Shown here: piece after piece, positions 17,134 through 26,189 of the stretch | Position numbering within the stretch: the stretch's first letter is position 1 | How the letters are laid out: every line of letters starts with the position of its first letter | Source of the DNA: Bacteroidales bacterium | GTDB lineage: Bacteria; Bacteroidota; Bacteroidia; Bacteroidales; UBA10428 | Reading direction: 5' to 3' | Length of the DNA: 43,870 nt | Assembly (NCBI GenBank): GCA_016936215.1 | Contig: JAFGPL010000313.1 | Coordinates: 1 to 43,870, forward strand | Translations under genes and position numbers: made by a program | Notes under the pieces: model-generated | The model's database searches: none | Seen by the model: the letters and a program-made list of their open reading frames with translations, nothing else | Told to the model about the DNA's origin: nothing

Positions 17134-19364
17134 GATGATTTACTTTTCAGGATATAATTTACCCTGATGAAAAATGTCCTTCCCCATCCAACCGGCATCT
17201 GGCTGTTGTTTACCCCATGAATTGAAGCTGACGCAGTGGAAAACACCGTAATATTGTTCAACAGGTTTCTGCACCCGGCTGAAATTCTGAGATCCTGGCT
17301 AAGAAAACGGCCGTTAAGAGAGATGTCCACATTATGGTATGGATCGGTGTACTCTTTGGAAATATAGGCTGCTGTTGTAGCATCCCCGATATTGTTTTTG
17401 TAAAAATATTTTTTCCCCGTGTATTTATAGTATGCAACCAGGCTGAGATATTTTCTGTGAACATTATATTGAATCTTGGCAGTTACATCAGGACTGAAAT
17501 CTATTTTTTCCAGGTTACCGGGTGACGAAATTGCGGTTAAAGCTATCCCGGTTTTTACATGAATAAGGTCTTTGTAAGAAATTCCCGTGTTAAGTGCTAT
17601 GCCTTTGGTCTGATATAAACTTCCCGGAAGATTGAAATAAGTGGCAGATTTAAGTTTCCCGGACTGGTCGTAATCAAACAGAAAATCAATTTTGTTTTTA
17701 ACCCGCACCAGGAAGAAGTCGCCTGAAAAGTCATACTGAAACCGGTGAGCAGCATGAATATATGAAACTGAAATATTGTAGTTATGCGCAGTTTCGGCTT
17801 TCAGGTTTTGGTTGCCGAAAACCCTGTGGTTCTGATCGAGAAATTCCATATAAAGCTCTTTAAGGGAAGGCGTTCTGAAACCATTGGCAACCGATGCCCT
17901 GAGCTTTAACCCTGCCAGGTTGTATTTGAGGTTGAAAGAATAGATTAACGGGGGTTTATACCTTGTATTATAACTAACCCTCAATCCGGGCTGAATTTGC
18001 AACCCGGAAAGGATATCCCAGATAAAGCTTGAAAACAGTGCATAATCGCCAATGCTTTTTTCACCGCTGAGCCGCTTACCATAACCGTTTTCATAATTCA
18101 TATCTGTACCGGTAATTATTTCAAGATTTTTCAACCTGAAGGTATGGGCAAGCCGGCCGGAAATCATCCTGAAATTCGTGGTATCATGCATTGACGGGTC
18201 AGTAATAAGGTGTTTCTCCAGATCAACAAGGTTGATATGATAAGAGTTCTTTGCCCTGTTATAAACTGAAAAACCTGCCTGGGCAGTGATTGCAGAAACC
18301 GGGGAGAACCGGTAACCAATACTCAACCCCAAGTTGAGGCGTTTAGTAAAATAGTACCTGTCGTCTGCGGATTCATATAAATTATCACGCGAAAGAGAGT
18401 CTTTGTCCCGGAGTTCTTCGTGTAAAAAATCAACATACACATCTGCCTGAATTTTATTTCCCCTGTAAGCATAATTTACACCGGGCATGTATTGTAGTTT
18501 GGGTTTCCAGACATCAAACCTCGAATTTTTGTCAGGGTTGAAACCAGCAAAAAAATTTCGCGCCATATTAAGCCCAAAACAGTGTTTTTTCAAACCATAG
18601 AACAGGTTCAGGTTCATATTATAGATGCCTGCGGTTTCGTAATTGATCCCGGCTTCTGCCTTCAGTTTTTTTCCCGCAGCAGCCTGTGTAATTATATTTA
18701 TGGCGCCTCCAAGCGCGTTGCTTCCGTATATCACCGATAGTGGCCCTTCAATAATTTCAATATGGTTTGCGTGATGTATCCCTATCTGGTCGAGATCAAT
18801 AATACCCAATTGGCGCCCCGATACAGGCATACCATTATAAAGAATTTTGATATGTTCTCCGCCAAGCCCCCTGATGGAAATTGTCCGCCCGAGCACATTC
18901 TGTTGCATGAGATTGATGTTAAGCTCATTCATAAGCAATCCTGAAAGGTTTACAGCAGCTTTGTGCTCAATGTCTTTTTTTGAAAGCAGGGTAACTTTGT
19001 AAACCGATTGATCGCACCTGCGCGGGGTAACCTGACCGGTTATCACAACTTCTTCTATGTCAAGAAGATCGGGGATGAGTTCGATTTGATTATCGTACTC
19101 AGATGTGAGCGTATCGCTCAAAGTCTTATACCCCATACCCGAAATTTCTAAATAAACCGGCTGTGAAACATCAGTACAGAATTTACCTTCTTTGTCAGAA
19201 AGGATATTCATGGTTTTGCCTTCACTGCATAGCTTCAGTGTTGCAAAGCATATCGGTTCACCTGAATATTTGTCCCTTATTTGGTAACATTTATCCTGCC
19301 CAACCGCAGCGACAAAGGGCACAAGGTATAAGACCAGGGTAATTACTCTAATAGTATAAGCCAC
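17130..19364 (-). CDS. TonB-dependent receptor, HmuR-like (heme or related cofactor)
   Basis: A 744-residue outer-membrane receptor. Residues 1-22 are a signal peptide (VLYLVPFVAAVGQ). A CarboxypepD_reg-like domain follows (about 27-95). The plug domain spans about 105-235 (SIRGLGGEHIKILYNGMPV, IEIIEGPLSVIYGSNALGGAINII). The C-terminal beta-barrel ends in FFIRVNYILK. The segment NGFRTPSLKELYMEF...NHRVFGNQNLKAET resembles the FRAP/NPNL signature of heme receptors, with an intervening histidine. That signature also occurs loosely in other cofactor receptors such as BtuB. Its position between two HmuY-like lipoprotein genes favours heme or an iron-porphyrin. It starts 18 bp after the first lipoprotein. 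Confidence 0.85.
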   Translation of the reverse strand: MAYTIRVITLVLYLVPFVAAVGQDKCYQIRDKYSGEPICFATLKLCSEGKTMNILSDKEGKFCTDVSQPVYLEISGMGYKTLSDTLTSEYDNQIELIPDLLDIEEVVITGQVTPRRCDQSVYKVTLLSKKDIEHKAAVNLSGLLMNELNINLMQQNVLGRTISIRGLGGEHIKILYNGMPVSGRQLGIIDLDQIGIHHANHIEIIEGPLSVIYGSNALGGAINIITQAAAGKKLKAEAGINYETAGIYNMNLNLFYGLKKHCFGLNMARNFFAGFNPDKNSRFDVWKPKLQYMPGVNYAYRGNKIQADVYVDFLHEELRDKDSLSRDNLYESADDRYYFTKRLNLGLSIGYRFSPVSAITAQAGFSVYNRAKNSYHINLVDLEKHLITDPSMHDTTNFRMISGRLAHTFRLKNLEIITGTDMNYENGYGKRLSGEKSIGDYALFSSFIWDILSGLQIQPGLRVSYNTRYKPPLIYSFNLKYNLAGLKLRASVANGFRTPSLKELYMEFLDQNHRVFGNQNLKAETAHNYNISVSYIHAAHRFQYDFSGDFFLVRVKNKIDFLFDYDQSGKLKSATYFNLPGSLYQTKGIALNTGISYKDLIHVKTGIALTAISSPGNLEKIDFSPDVTAKIQYNVHRKYLSLVAYYKYTGKKYFYKNNIGDATTAAYISKEYTDPYHNVDISLNGRFLSQDLRISAGCRNLLNNITVFSTASASIHGVNNSQMPVGWGRTFFIRVNYILKSKSS

Positions 19365-19382
19365 AACAGGTGTATTTGCTGT

Positions 19383-20357
19383 TTACTTTATCTTCTTTTT
19401 TGAGAAACCAAGATTGCCTGTTGCTGCCCCTTCAAAACTTGTAAAGTACAATTGATATACGCTTCCCTGTGTAGTTTTGACAAAATAACTTACATCGTCG
19501 GCGATGGTGTATGTATTTGATTGCATGTCGAATTCTTTCCAGTCATAACCGATGGGTGCCACAGCAGAAACAAAAGTTGCATTTGCAGTGTCGGCCTCCG
19601 ATGGGGTTACTCCTGTTAATTTGGCAACTTTTACGCCCGGTTTCGACAATACCCCTGTAACGATGTAATTGATCTGTGTATCAAAATATTTGGTAAATAA
19701 CAAATCCCAGTTTTCTTTTGCGGGTTCACGGTCTGCTACAGCATTGTCCTTAAGTGAATAATAGATATATTCTTTACCGGCATAAGCATTGTTGGACAGG
19801 GCAACCACCTGCTCATCAGAACCGTCAATATTGGCAAAAAGAAAATGCACTGTGTTTTCATAACCGTTTTTCTGGCGAATAAAAATTTTCTTTACCGAAT
19901 TATCTGCCAGTTTTATAAGATACAGTGCAGCGCCGTTGACATTTTTAGTGGTATGGTTGTAAATACCCCATCCGAAATTAAATCCGCCGCCCATATTGGC
20001 GCTGAATGCGCCTACATCCCATAACTCGAGTGAATTTTGAAGGGCTGTCCAGGAGGCCATGCCGTTGGTGTCTACAGGGTTATAGTAATCTGAGGTGTCA
20101 TTGGAAACTTCAAACAATTTTATTCCGTTACCGCTGTTTATGATAATTGACGGGCTCATTACATAGGTTCCGAAAGCAATGTCCCATCCGGCACGGTTTG
20201 CCGATTGTTTGCTGTCATCTTCAAGGCTGTAATAAATATCATTTTCATAACCGGCACCCATCGTAAGGGTGATATCGCTTTCGGCAGGGCTGTTTTTTTC
20301 CTTTTCACAGGAAGCAATAACCAGTAAAAGAAGAAATAGAATGAATATATTTTTCAT
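19383..20357 (-). CDS. HmuY-like heme-binding lipoprotein (first copy)
   Basis: A 324-residue predicted lipoprotein with signal MKNIFILFLLLLVIASC and lipid-modified C17. Two half-domains share the pattern YYSL-x-D followed by WD: YYSLEDD at 42 with WDIAF at 58, and YYSLKDN at 199 with WDLLF at 217. The C-terminus IGYDWKEF...YFVKTTQGSVYQLYFTSFEG is typical of HmuY (PF14064). The family binds heme outside the cell. It is upstream of the TonB receptor with an 18-bp gap. No convincing promoter was seen in the 70 bp before it, so it may rely on readthrough from the regulator genes. Confidence 0.82.
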   Translation of the reverse strand: MKNIFILFLLLLVIASCEKEKNSPAESDITLTMGAGYENDIYYSLEDDSKQSANRAGWDIAFGTYVMSPSIIINSGNGIKLFEVSNDTSDYYNPVDTNGMASWTALQNSLELWDVGAFSANMGGGFNFGWGIYNHTTKNVNGAALYLIKLADNSVKKIFIRQKNGYENTVHFLFANIDGSDEQVVALSNNAYAGKEYIYYSLKDNAVADREPAKENWDLLFTKYFDTQINYIVTGVLSKPGVKVAKLTGVTPSEADTANATFVSAVAPIGYDWKEFDMQSNTYTIADDVSYFVKTTQGSVYQLYFTSFEGAATGNLGFSKKKIK

Positions 20358-20427
20358 TGTGATGAATTTTAAAGTTTATAATAAAATAAAAATTGCTAAT
20401 GGTATCTACCAGTAAGGCAGGGAGTTT

Positions 20428-20778
20428 TTATGCTGGCGGCGCCCTGAAAGAGATACAACCCTGCAGGCATCGCCTGTCCCCTCCGCTAACGCAAAATACA
20501 TTTAACGGGAATGGTATGAGGGTAATTTCAAAATAGTCATTTTGTAAATGAGTGGTGTTGCTATCCTTTTGGTTTTTCAGATTATCTGAGTAATAACAAA
20601 CATTATCCTTTGCAATAATGAACGAATCTTCAAGTATATTTTCAGAGGCTATCTTCCTGTTTTTCTGATATTTCACAGACTGATGCGCCAGCCCGTTTAC
20701 CAAGAATACACCCCATATAAGGAGCAGGTAAAACAGATAAGGTAATATGGCGCTTCCACTTCCGAAGAAAAACATCAA
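20428..20778 (-). CDS. Small single-pass membrane protein, unknown function
   Basis: A 116-residue ORF with one clear hydrophobic segment near the N-terminus (SAILPYLFYLLLIWGVFLVNGLA), followed by a charged basic stretch (KYQKNRKIASENI). I recognise no domain. It lies between the LuxR-type regulator (31 bp upstream) and the first HmuY gene, on the same strand, consistent with one transcript. The last 25 or so residues (SGGDRRCLQGCISFRAPPA) are encoded by GC-rich sequence resembling dispersed intergenic repeats, so the C-terminus may be a late addition or the reading frame may have decayed there. Confidence 0.55.
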   Translation of the reverse strand: MMFFFGSGSAILPYLFYLLLIWGVFLVNGLAHQSVKYQKNRKIASENILEDSFIIAKDNVCYYSDNLKNQKDSNTTHLQNDYFEITLIPFPLNVFCVSGGDRRCLQGCISFRAPPA

Positions 20779-20809
20779 TATTGAGTTTTATGTCAGCAAA
20801 GATAATTCA

Positions 20810-21388
20810 TTAATTTAAACCAATATCCGAGGGCAGAATAATCTTATTCAAAAGGGCATAAACAGTAAATCCTGCAATAGTCTTAATGCCGAGCTTTGAT
20901 GATATATTTTTCCGGTGGGTGATTACCGTATGGGCGCTTAAAAAAAGTTTGTCGGCAATTTCACGGTTTGTTAACCCTAAGGCGACATATTTCAGGATAT
21001 CTTCTTCACGGCGGCTGAGGATCCTGACCTCGTTGCCGCTTTTCCTTACTTTTTGAAAATTATCAAGCAGATTATTTAGCTTCTTAATAATTGTAACAGG
21101 TTCTTCATCAATAAAAATAGTTTTCAGGTCATTCATTTGAGCAGCTTTTTCGCAACTTATTTTCACCACATTTATTTCTTTAAATTTTGCCAGCTCAATT
21201 TCGTCTTTTTCGGTAAGCAGGCATTCATTAATAACAATAATGCAGTTGTTTCGTTTACCCTTGTTTGCAAAAAATGCTTTCAGTGAAATCATTTCGTGTA
21301 TTTGAAATGATACAAAATGTTCTGAAATAAGCTTTTGAAGCGCCGATCTTATTAAAAAAGAATTTTCTATGATAAAAATATCTTTCAT
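20810..21388 (-). CDS. LuxR-family regulator with degenerate receiver
   Basis: A 192-residue DNA-binding protein. The C-terminal LuxR helix-turn-helix is complete (about 123-185: LSRREEDILKYVALGLTNREIADKLFLSAHTVITHRKNISSKLGI). The N-terminal domain has the size and strand pattern of a receiver but lacks its chemistry. The first strand reads IFIIENS instead of ending in an acidic pair, and the phosphorylation-site strand reads CIIVINECLL, with Asn54 in place of Asp. It should not be phosphorylated in the normal way. It overlaps the hemerythrin gene by 4 bp, and no histidine kinase is adjacent. The likely input is therefore the hemerythrin protein, an inference. Confidence 0.87.
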   Translation of the reverse strand: MKDIFIIENSFLIRSALQKLISEHFVSFQIHEMISLKAFFANKGKRNNCIIVINECLLTEKDEIELAKFKEINVVKISCEKAAQMNDLKTIFIDEEPVTIIKKLNNLLDNFQKVRKSGNEVRILSRREEDILKYVALGLTNREIADKLFLSAHTVITHRKNISSKLGIKTIAGFTVYALLNKIILPSDIGLN

Positions 21389-22125
21389 TTTCTTTTTATG
21401 CTGCCCAGGATTGCTTTTTCCATAGCCCTTACTTTGGGTACCAGCACTGTGTCTTCAATGCGGGCATGATTGTTCAGGTCTTTTTCCAACCTGAAGAGCT
21501 CTGTGAGGATATTGATGCAAATGAAAACATCTTTAACCGGAGGAAGATATTTGATGATAATATTTTTCAAATCAAACAATTTATCTTCAATGTTATCGTG
21601 TTCATCGGCAAAATCATCAATCGAATAGTTCTTTATTTTTTCAGCAACCTGTTTTTCAAGCCTTTTAGTGAGAAATGCTTTTTCTACTTCAAGTACATAC
21701 GAGAATACGTGGTTCTCTTCGCGATCAATGTGTGTCAAAAACTCCTGCCTGTAGTCAAGGAAAAACCGGTTGATAAGCTCCAGGCTTTCAAGGTTTCCCG
21801 GGTTAGAGTTATCCAGAAGTTGCTGTATATATAAACCTATCTGGGGGATCTTTACTTCAAGGTAATATTGATGCGTTTTTCTAAGGTAATTCACTATATC
21901 GGTAAGTCTAAAATTTTGCAGCTCTTTATCCGGAAAATAATCAGGATCGTGAAACGAATTCACTATTTCGAGAAAAAAATTAACATCTATACCTTGCCCC
22001 CTGCAAACTTCTTCAATTGTCTTGTTCCCAAATCCAAGCCTGATATCAAACCGTGTAATTACCTGCAGCAGTGAATAGTTTATATGAATTATATCTGCCA
22101 TTGGCATGGCGCGGTGAATCTGCAT
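21385..22125 (-). CDS. Hemerythrin-domain protein (ScdA/RIC-like)
   Basis: A 246-residue protein. Residues about 8-55 resemble the N-terminal DUF542/ScdA_N domain (MADIIHINYSLLQVITRFDIRLGFGNKTIEEVC), although its usual cysteine-rich ligand pair is reduced to one Cys. Residues about 80-240 form a four-helix hemerythrin-like bundle with candidate di-iron ligands in LRKTHQYY, FLTHIDREENHVF, ADEHDNIEDKL and NNHARIEDTVLVP. Related RIC/YtfE proteins handle nitric oxide or repair iron-sulfur clusters; other hemerythrins sense oxygen or iron. It is translationally coupled to the LuxR-type gene. Together they head the heme-uptake gene run, which suggests a sensor role. Confidence 0.85.
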   Translation of the reverse strand: MQIHRAMPMADIIHINYSLLQVITRFDIRLGFGNKTIEEVCRGQGIDVNFFLEIVNSFHDPDYFPDKELQNFRLTDIVNYLRKTHQYYLEVKIPQIGLYIQQLLDNSNPGNLESLELINRFFLDYRQEFLTHIDREENHVFSYVLEVEKAFLTKRLEKQVAEKIKNYSIDDFADEHDNIEDKLFDLKNIIIKYLPPVKDVFICINILTELFRLEKDLNNHARIEDTVLVPKVRAMEKAILGSIKRK

Positions 22126-22141
22126 GATTGTCTTTTTTCAG

Positions 22142-22149
22142 CAAATTTA
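22142..22149 (-). promoter_or_regulatory. Candidate -7 element upstream of the hemerythrin gene
   Basis: On the minus strand TAAATTTG is a perfect TAnnTTTG match. It would start transcription around 22135, only about 10 nt before the chosen ATG. The -33 element at the expected distance is poor. If this promoter is real, the whole locus down to 16135 could be one transcript. Confidence 0.4.
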
Positions 22150-22178
22150 GTTATTTATAATGAATTTAAATAACGACC

Positions 22179-23099
22179 TTAATCTGAAAACGAATCACGC
22201 GAGAGGCCTATTTTTTTTTCAGAAATTATATCACCGATTGGCTCGACGTGTATGGCTACATCAAAAATATTGTCTATCTGGCTTTTAAGGCTCCTTTCAA
22301 CTTCATGGGCAATTTCATGGGCCTGGCTCAGCGGCATTTTGCCATCAACCTCAATATCTGCCGAAACCATTATTTTATCGCCGATTTTTCTTGTGCGCAC
22401 CCTGTGCGGATTATGAACCCCATCAACCTGTTCGATAGCCTGGAATATTTTATTATAAATACTGCAGTCAAGTGTGCCATCCATCAGGTCTACATTCGAT
22501 TGCATAAAAATCTGGAACCCTACCTTAAGGATCCATGCACTTACAAAGAGGGCTATAATCGGGTCAATAAGAGGGACCCTGAGAATATAAGTTAGCAGCA
22601 ACCCTGTTAAAACAGAGGAGGAGATGAGGATATCGTTCTGCATGTTACGACCGTTGGCTATCAGCATGTTACTGCCGGTTTTTTTCCCGACATTTTTCTG
22701 GTGCCTTGCAAGGAGCAGTTTCCCTATAATTGAAAACAACGTAATCCCGACGGCAATTTTTGAGGGTGCTTCGGTGACAGTTCCTTCAATAAGTTTATGT
22801 ATGGTTGATATGGCAAGTTGCGCGCCGGCAAACAAAATGATAAATGACAGCGCCTTGGTGGCAATGGTATCGGCCTTGCCATAGCCATAGGGAAACCTAA
22901 CATCCGGGGGGCGTGACAATACCCGCGCCGCTATAAGTGTTACAACAGATGCAAGGATGTCGCTCATAGAATCAATTCCATCGGCAACAACAGCCAGGCT
23001 GCCTGAGATTAAACCCACAACCATTTTCGACGCTGCAAGCAGCGCGTTTCCAATAATGCCGGTCCAGGAGGCAACTTTAATTTCTCGTTCCCTGTTCAA
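22179..23099 (-). CDS. Cation diffusion facilitator family metal transporter
   Basis: A 306-residue inner-membrane metal/proton antiporter, with six predicted membrane segments in the first 210 residues and a cytoplasmic metal-binding domain (VDGVHNPHRVRTRKIGDKIMVSADIEVDGKMPLSQAHEIAHEVE). The transport site can be read by alignment with E. coli FieF/YiiP. Helix 2 has D-S-M-S-D (DxxxD), but helix 5 has N-M-Q-N-D, with Asn where zinc and iron exporters have His or Asp. Substrate is therefore uncertain; manganese or iron export is as plausible as zinc. It is on the same strand as the hemerythrin locus, 53 bp upstream, and the MITE lies just in front of it. Confidence 0.9.
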   Translation of the reverse strand: MNREREIKVASWTGIIGNALLAASKMVVGLISGSLAVVADGIDSMSDILASVVTLIAARVLSRPPDVRFPYGYGKADTIATKALSFIILFAGAQLAISTIHKLIEGTVTEAPSKIAVGITLFSIIGKLLLARHQKNVGKKTGSNMLIANGRNMQNDILISSSVLTGLLLTYILRVPLIDPIIALFVSAWILKVGFQIFMQSNVDLMDGTLDCSIYNKIFQAIEQVDGVHNPHRVRTRKIGDKIMVSADIEVDGKMPLSQAHEIAHEVERSLKSQIDNIFDVAIHVEPIGDIISEKKIGLSRDSFSD

Positions 23100-23155
23100 A
23101 TCAGATTGTTTTTAAATGAAGTGTGTAAAAATAAATAAATTCATTATTCTTTTAC

Positions 23156-23329
23156 CAATGTCGTTTAATTAAGAGAATAATCTTACTATTCTTATTCGCT
23201 TTGTGAAACCTTAGTGCCTCCGCCTGCCAGAGCAAAGCGGCGGACAGGTTAGAGACTTAGTGGCTATGGTTTTTATGCCACCAAGACACGAAGTCTCAAA
23301 GTTTCTCAAAGCTTAATTAAACGACATTG
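23156..23329. mobile_element. 174-bp MITE with perfect TIRs and 10-bp target duplication
   Basis: Terminal inverted repeats CAATGTCGTTTAATTAAG (23156-23173) and its exact reverse complement (23312-23329) bound a 174-bp non-coding element. The flanks are an identical 10-bp direct repeat ATTCTTTTAC at 23146-23155 and 23330-23339, as left by transposition. The interior holds a GC-rich dyad (CCTCCGCCTG...CGGCGGACAGG) and CTTTGTG/CACGAAG-type inverted segments. There is no transposase, so movement would need one supplied elsewhere. It sits between divergent genes, the CDF transporter and leuS, and ends 51 bp before the leuS promoter. Confidence 0.88.
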
Positions 23330-23379
23330 ATTCTTTTACTCCTGACAAAAACAATAAGATATTTAACTGCAAACTAAAA

Positions 23380-23409
23380 TTTGAATTTTTACAATATTTT
23401 ATACTTTTG
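23380..23409 (+). promoter_or_regulatory. Bacteroidota-type promoter of leuS
   Basis: TTTG (23380-23383) and TACTTTTG (23402-23409, a TAnnTTTG match) are separated by 18 bp. Transcription would begin near 23416, about 33 nt before the ATG. Confidence 0.7.
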
Positions 23410-23448
23410 TCCATTCCAATCTGGAACAAAAAACAATATTGAAATATA

Positions 23449-26145
23449 ATGGATTACAATTTCTCTGAGATAGAAAAAAAGTGGCAGGCATTCTGGGAAG
23501 AAAATAAAACTTTTAAAGCTACCGAAGACCCCTCTTTTCCGAAAAACAGGCGGATGTATGTACTTGACATGTTTCCATACCCTTCGGGGAGTGGTTTACA
23601 TGTAGGGCACCCTGAGGGTTATACCGCTACCGATATTGTTTGCCGATATAAACGCATGATGGGATTTAACGTCCTCCATCCCATGGGGTGGGATGCTTTT
23701 GGCCTGCCAGCCGAACAATATGCCATTCAAACCGGCACACACCCTGCTGTGGTCACCAATAAAAACTGTGATACCTTCCGCAGGCAGATTAAATCGCTCG
23801 GGCTCAGCTACGACTGGGACAGGGAAATAAATACCACCGATATCAAATATTATAAATGGACACAATGGATTTTTGCAAGGCTTTACAACACCTGGTTTGA
23901 TGAAAAACTTCAAAAAGGAAGGCATATTGACGAACTGGATATACCGGCTGAAATCTTGCAGGAAGGAGCTGGGTCGGTAAGGGCATACAAAGACAGCAAA
24001 CGCCTTGCCTATTATGATGATGCACAGGTTTGGTGGTGCAACAAGTGTAAAATTGTATGTGCCAATGAAGAAATTCTTAATGACGGCTCGCATGAAAAGT
24101 GTGGCAGCAGGGAGGTTGAGCGCAGAAACCTGAAACAATGGATGCTTAAAATTCCGCTTTATGCCGAACGCCTGTTAAAAGGCCTTGATGAGCTAAAAGA
24201 ATGGCCCGAAAGCGTGAAAGAGATGCAGCGTAACTGGATCGGAAGGTCAACAGGGGCGGAAGTTGATTTTGAAATTGACGGTACTGGTGAAGAACTTAAA
24301 CTAAAGGTTTTTACCACCAGGCCCGATACTTTGTTTGGCGCCACTTACATGGTTATAGCGCCTGAACATGAATTGCTTGGCAAAATTGTAATTCCCGAAA
24401 ACGAAAATAAAGTAAAACAATATGTGCAGTCTGCTTCACTGAAATCCGATCTCGACAGGACAGACCTTGCCAAGGAAAAGACCGGTGTGTTTACCGGTAG
24501 ATTTGCCTTAAATCCCGTTAATGGAAAAAAAATTCCCATCTGGGTAGCCGACTATGTGCTTACAGGATATGGCACCGGGGCTATCATGGCTGTTCCGGCG
24601 CATGATACGCGCGACTTTGAATTTGCACAGAAATTCGGTTTGCAGATACACCCGATCATGGACCCTGCCACCCCCGATTCAGAATTAAGAAACAAAGTGC
24701 TTGCAGGAGAAGCCTGCTGGACCGAAGACGGGGTTTATATCAATTCATCAGATGATGCCCGGGGCATTGACATCAACGGATTGAATAAAGAACAGGGTGT
24801 CGCCCGCATTACCGAATGGCTCGAAAAAAGAGGTATTGGAAAAGCAAAAGTAAATTATAAGCTGCGCGACTGGCTTTTCAGCAGGCAGCGATACTGGGGC
24901 GAGCCATTTCCCGTCATCCACTGGGAGGATGGTGAAATATCGGTGCTTGATGACGAAGAGCTGCCAGTGGTGCTGCCGGCGCTTGAAAAATATCAGCCGG
25001 GCGAAAAGGGTGAATCCCCACTTGCCAATGCCGGCGAATGGCTCGAATATACCGATACCGAAGGCAGGTATGGCCCGAAAAACCGTAAAGGACGACGAGA
25101 AACCAACACCATGCCACAGTGGGCCGGCTCATGCTGGTACTATCTTCGGTTTGTTGACCCAAACAACAATGAAGCACCTTTTTCAGCAAAAAACGAACAC
25201 TACTGGATGCCCGTTGACCTTTATATCGGGGGTGCGGAACATGCTGTGCTGCATTTGCTTTACAGCCGGTTCTGGCACAAGGTACTTTTTGACCTGGGCA
25301 TTGTCTCAACCAACGAACCCTATACCAAACTCTTTAACCAGGGCATGATACTGGCATTTGCCTATGAAACCAAATCGGGATCAAAAGTACCCAGCGACGA
25401 AGTTGAAGAACGCGATGGAAAATTCTGGTCTAAAATCACCGGCGAAGAGCTGCTGCAAATAGTTGCCAAAATGTCAAAAACCCTTAAAAATGTTGTAAAT
25501 CCTGACGATGTGGTGAAAAAATACGGCGCCGATTCTCTCAGGCTATACGAGATGTTCATGGGGCCGCTCGAAGCAACAAAACCATGGACAGAGACGGGAG
25601 TGAAAGGTGTATTTGGCTTCTTATCAAGGGTCTGCAAATTTTTTGGAGAAACTTCAAACATTACCGAAGGGGAAGAAAATCCCGAAACTTTAAAACTGCT
25701 GCACCAGACCATTAAGAAGGTACAATCTGACATCGAAAACCTGCGTTTCAATACCGCTATTTCGAAAATGATGGAATTCACCAACCACTGCATGAAAGCG
25801 GGCAAAGTAACCGCCAACACAGCGATGGATTTCATCAAATGCCTTGCCCCGTTTGCACCGCACCTGGCAGAAGAAATTTGGCATATTCATGGAAACAAAG
25901 AAACCCTGGCTTATCAATCTTTTCCGGAATATGATGAGAAATACCTTGTAGAACACACCTTTGAATATCCGGTTTCAATAAATGGCAAGTTACGTTTTAA
26001 GCTTCCGCTGCCTGTTGATATTTCTGAAGAAGAAATACGGGCAAAAGTGTTTGAACATGAAACAGCTCAAAAATGGCTTTCGGGCCAGCAGGTGAAAAAG
26101 GTAATTATCGTACCAAAAAAAATCATCAATATTGTTGCAGGTTGA
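23449..26145 (+). CDS. leuS: Leucyl-tRNA synthetase
   Basis: LeuS charges tRNA-Leu with leucine in the cytoplasm and proofreads in a separate editing domain. The 898-residue protein carries HVGH at 51-54, the class I HIGH signature, and KMSKT at 674-678. A zinc-binding insert has CNKC...[14 protein letters not shown]. The editing domain includes [19 protein letters not shown] and [32 protein letters not shown] and the C-terminal anticodon-binding region complete it. Length is a little above the E. coli enzyme. It is followed 44 bp later by an M23 peptidase gene. Confidence 0.97.
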   Translation: MDYNFSEIEKKWQAFWEENKTFKATEDPSFPKNRRMYVLDMFPYPSGSGLHVGHPEGYTATDIVCRYKRMMGFNVLHPMGWDAFGLPAEQYAIQTGTHPAVVTNKNCDTFRRQIKSLGLSYDWDREINTTDIKYYKWTQWIFARLYNTWFDEKLQKGRHIDELDIPAEILQEGAGSVRAYKDSKRLAYYDDAQVWWCNKCKIVCANEEILNDGSHEKCGSREVERRNLKQWMLKIPLYAERLLKGLDELKEWPESVKEMQRNWIGRSTGAEVDFEIDGTGEELKLKVFTTRPDTLFGATYMVIAPEHELLGKIVIPENENKVKQYVQSASLKSDLDRTDLAKEKTGVFTGRFALNPVNGKKIPIWVADYVLTGYGTGAIMAVPAHDTRDFEFAQKFGLQIHPIMDPATPDSELRNKVLAGEACWTEDGVYINSSDDARGIDINGLNKEQGVARITEWLEKRGIGKAKVNYKLRDWLFSRQRYWGEPFPVIHWEDGEISVLDDEELPVVLPALEKYQPGEKGESPLANAGEWLEYTDTEGRYGPKNRKGRRETNTMPQWAGSCWYYLRFVDPNNNEAPFSAKNEHYWMPVDLYIGGAEHAVLHLLYSRFWHKVLFDLGIVSTNEPYTKLFNQGMILAFAYETKSGSKVPSDEVEERDGKFWSKITGEELLQIVAKMSKTLKNVVNPDDVVKKYGADSLRLYEMFMGPLEATKPWTETGVKGVFGFLSRVCKFFGETSNITEGEENPETLKLLHQTIKKVQSDIENLRFNTAISKMMEFTNHCMKAGKVTANTAMDFIKCLAPFAPHLAEEIWHIHGNKETLAYQSFPEYDEKYLVEHTFEYPVSINGKLRFKLPLPVDISEEEIRAKVFEHETAQKWLSGQQVKKVIIVPKKIINIVAG

Positions 26146-26189
26146 TTTCTGAATATGTCGTACACTGAATTTAATAAATATATAAGCTG

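Noticed and set aside
20358-20520. Cobalamin riboswitch upstream of the TonB locus
   Set aside because: GC-rich sequence is present, but I could not find a B12 box or the conserved core, and the stretch overlaps an ORF.
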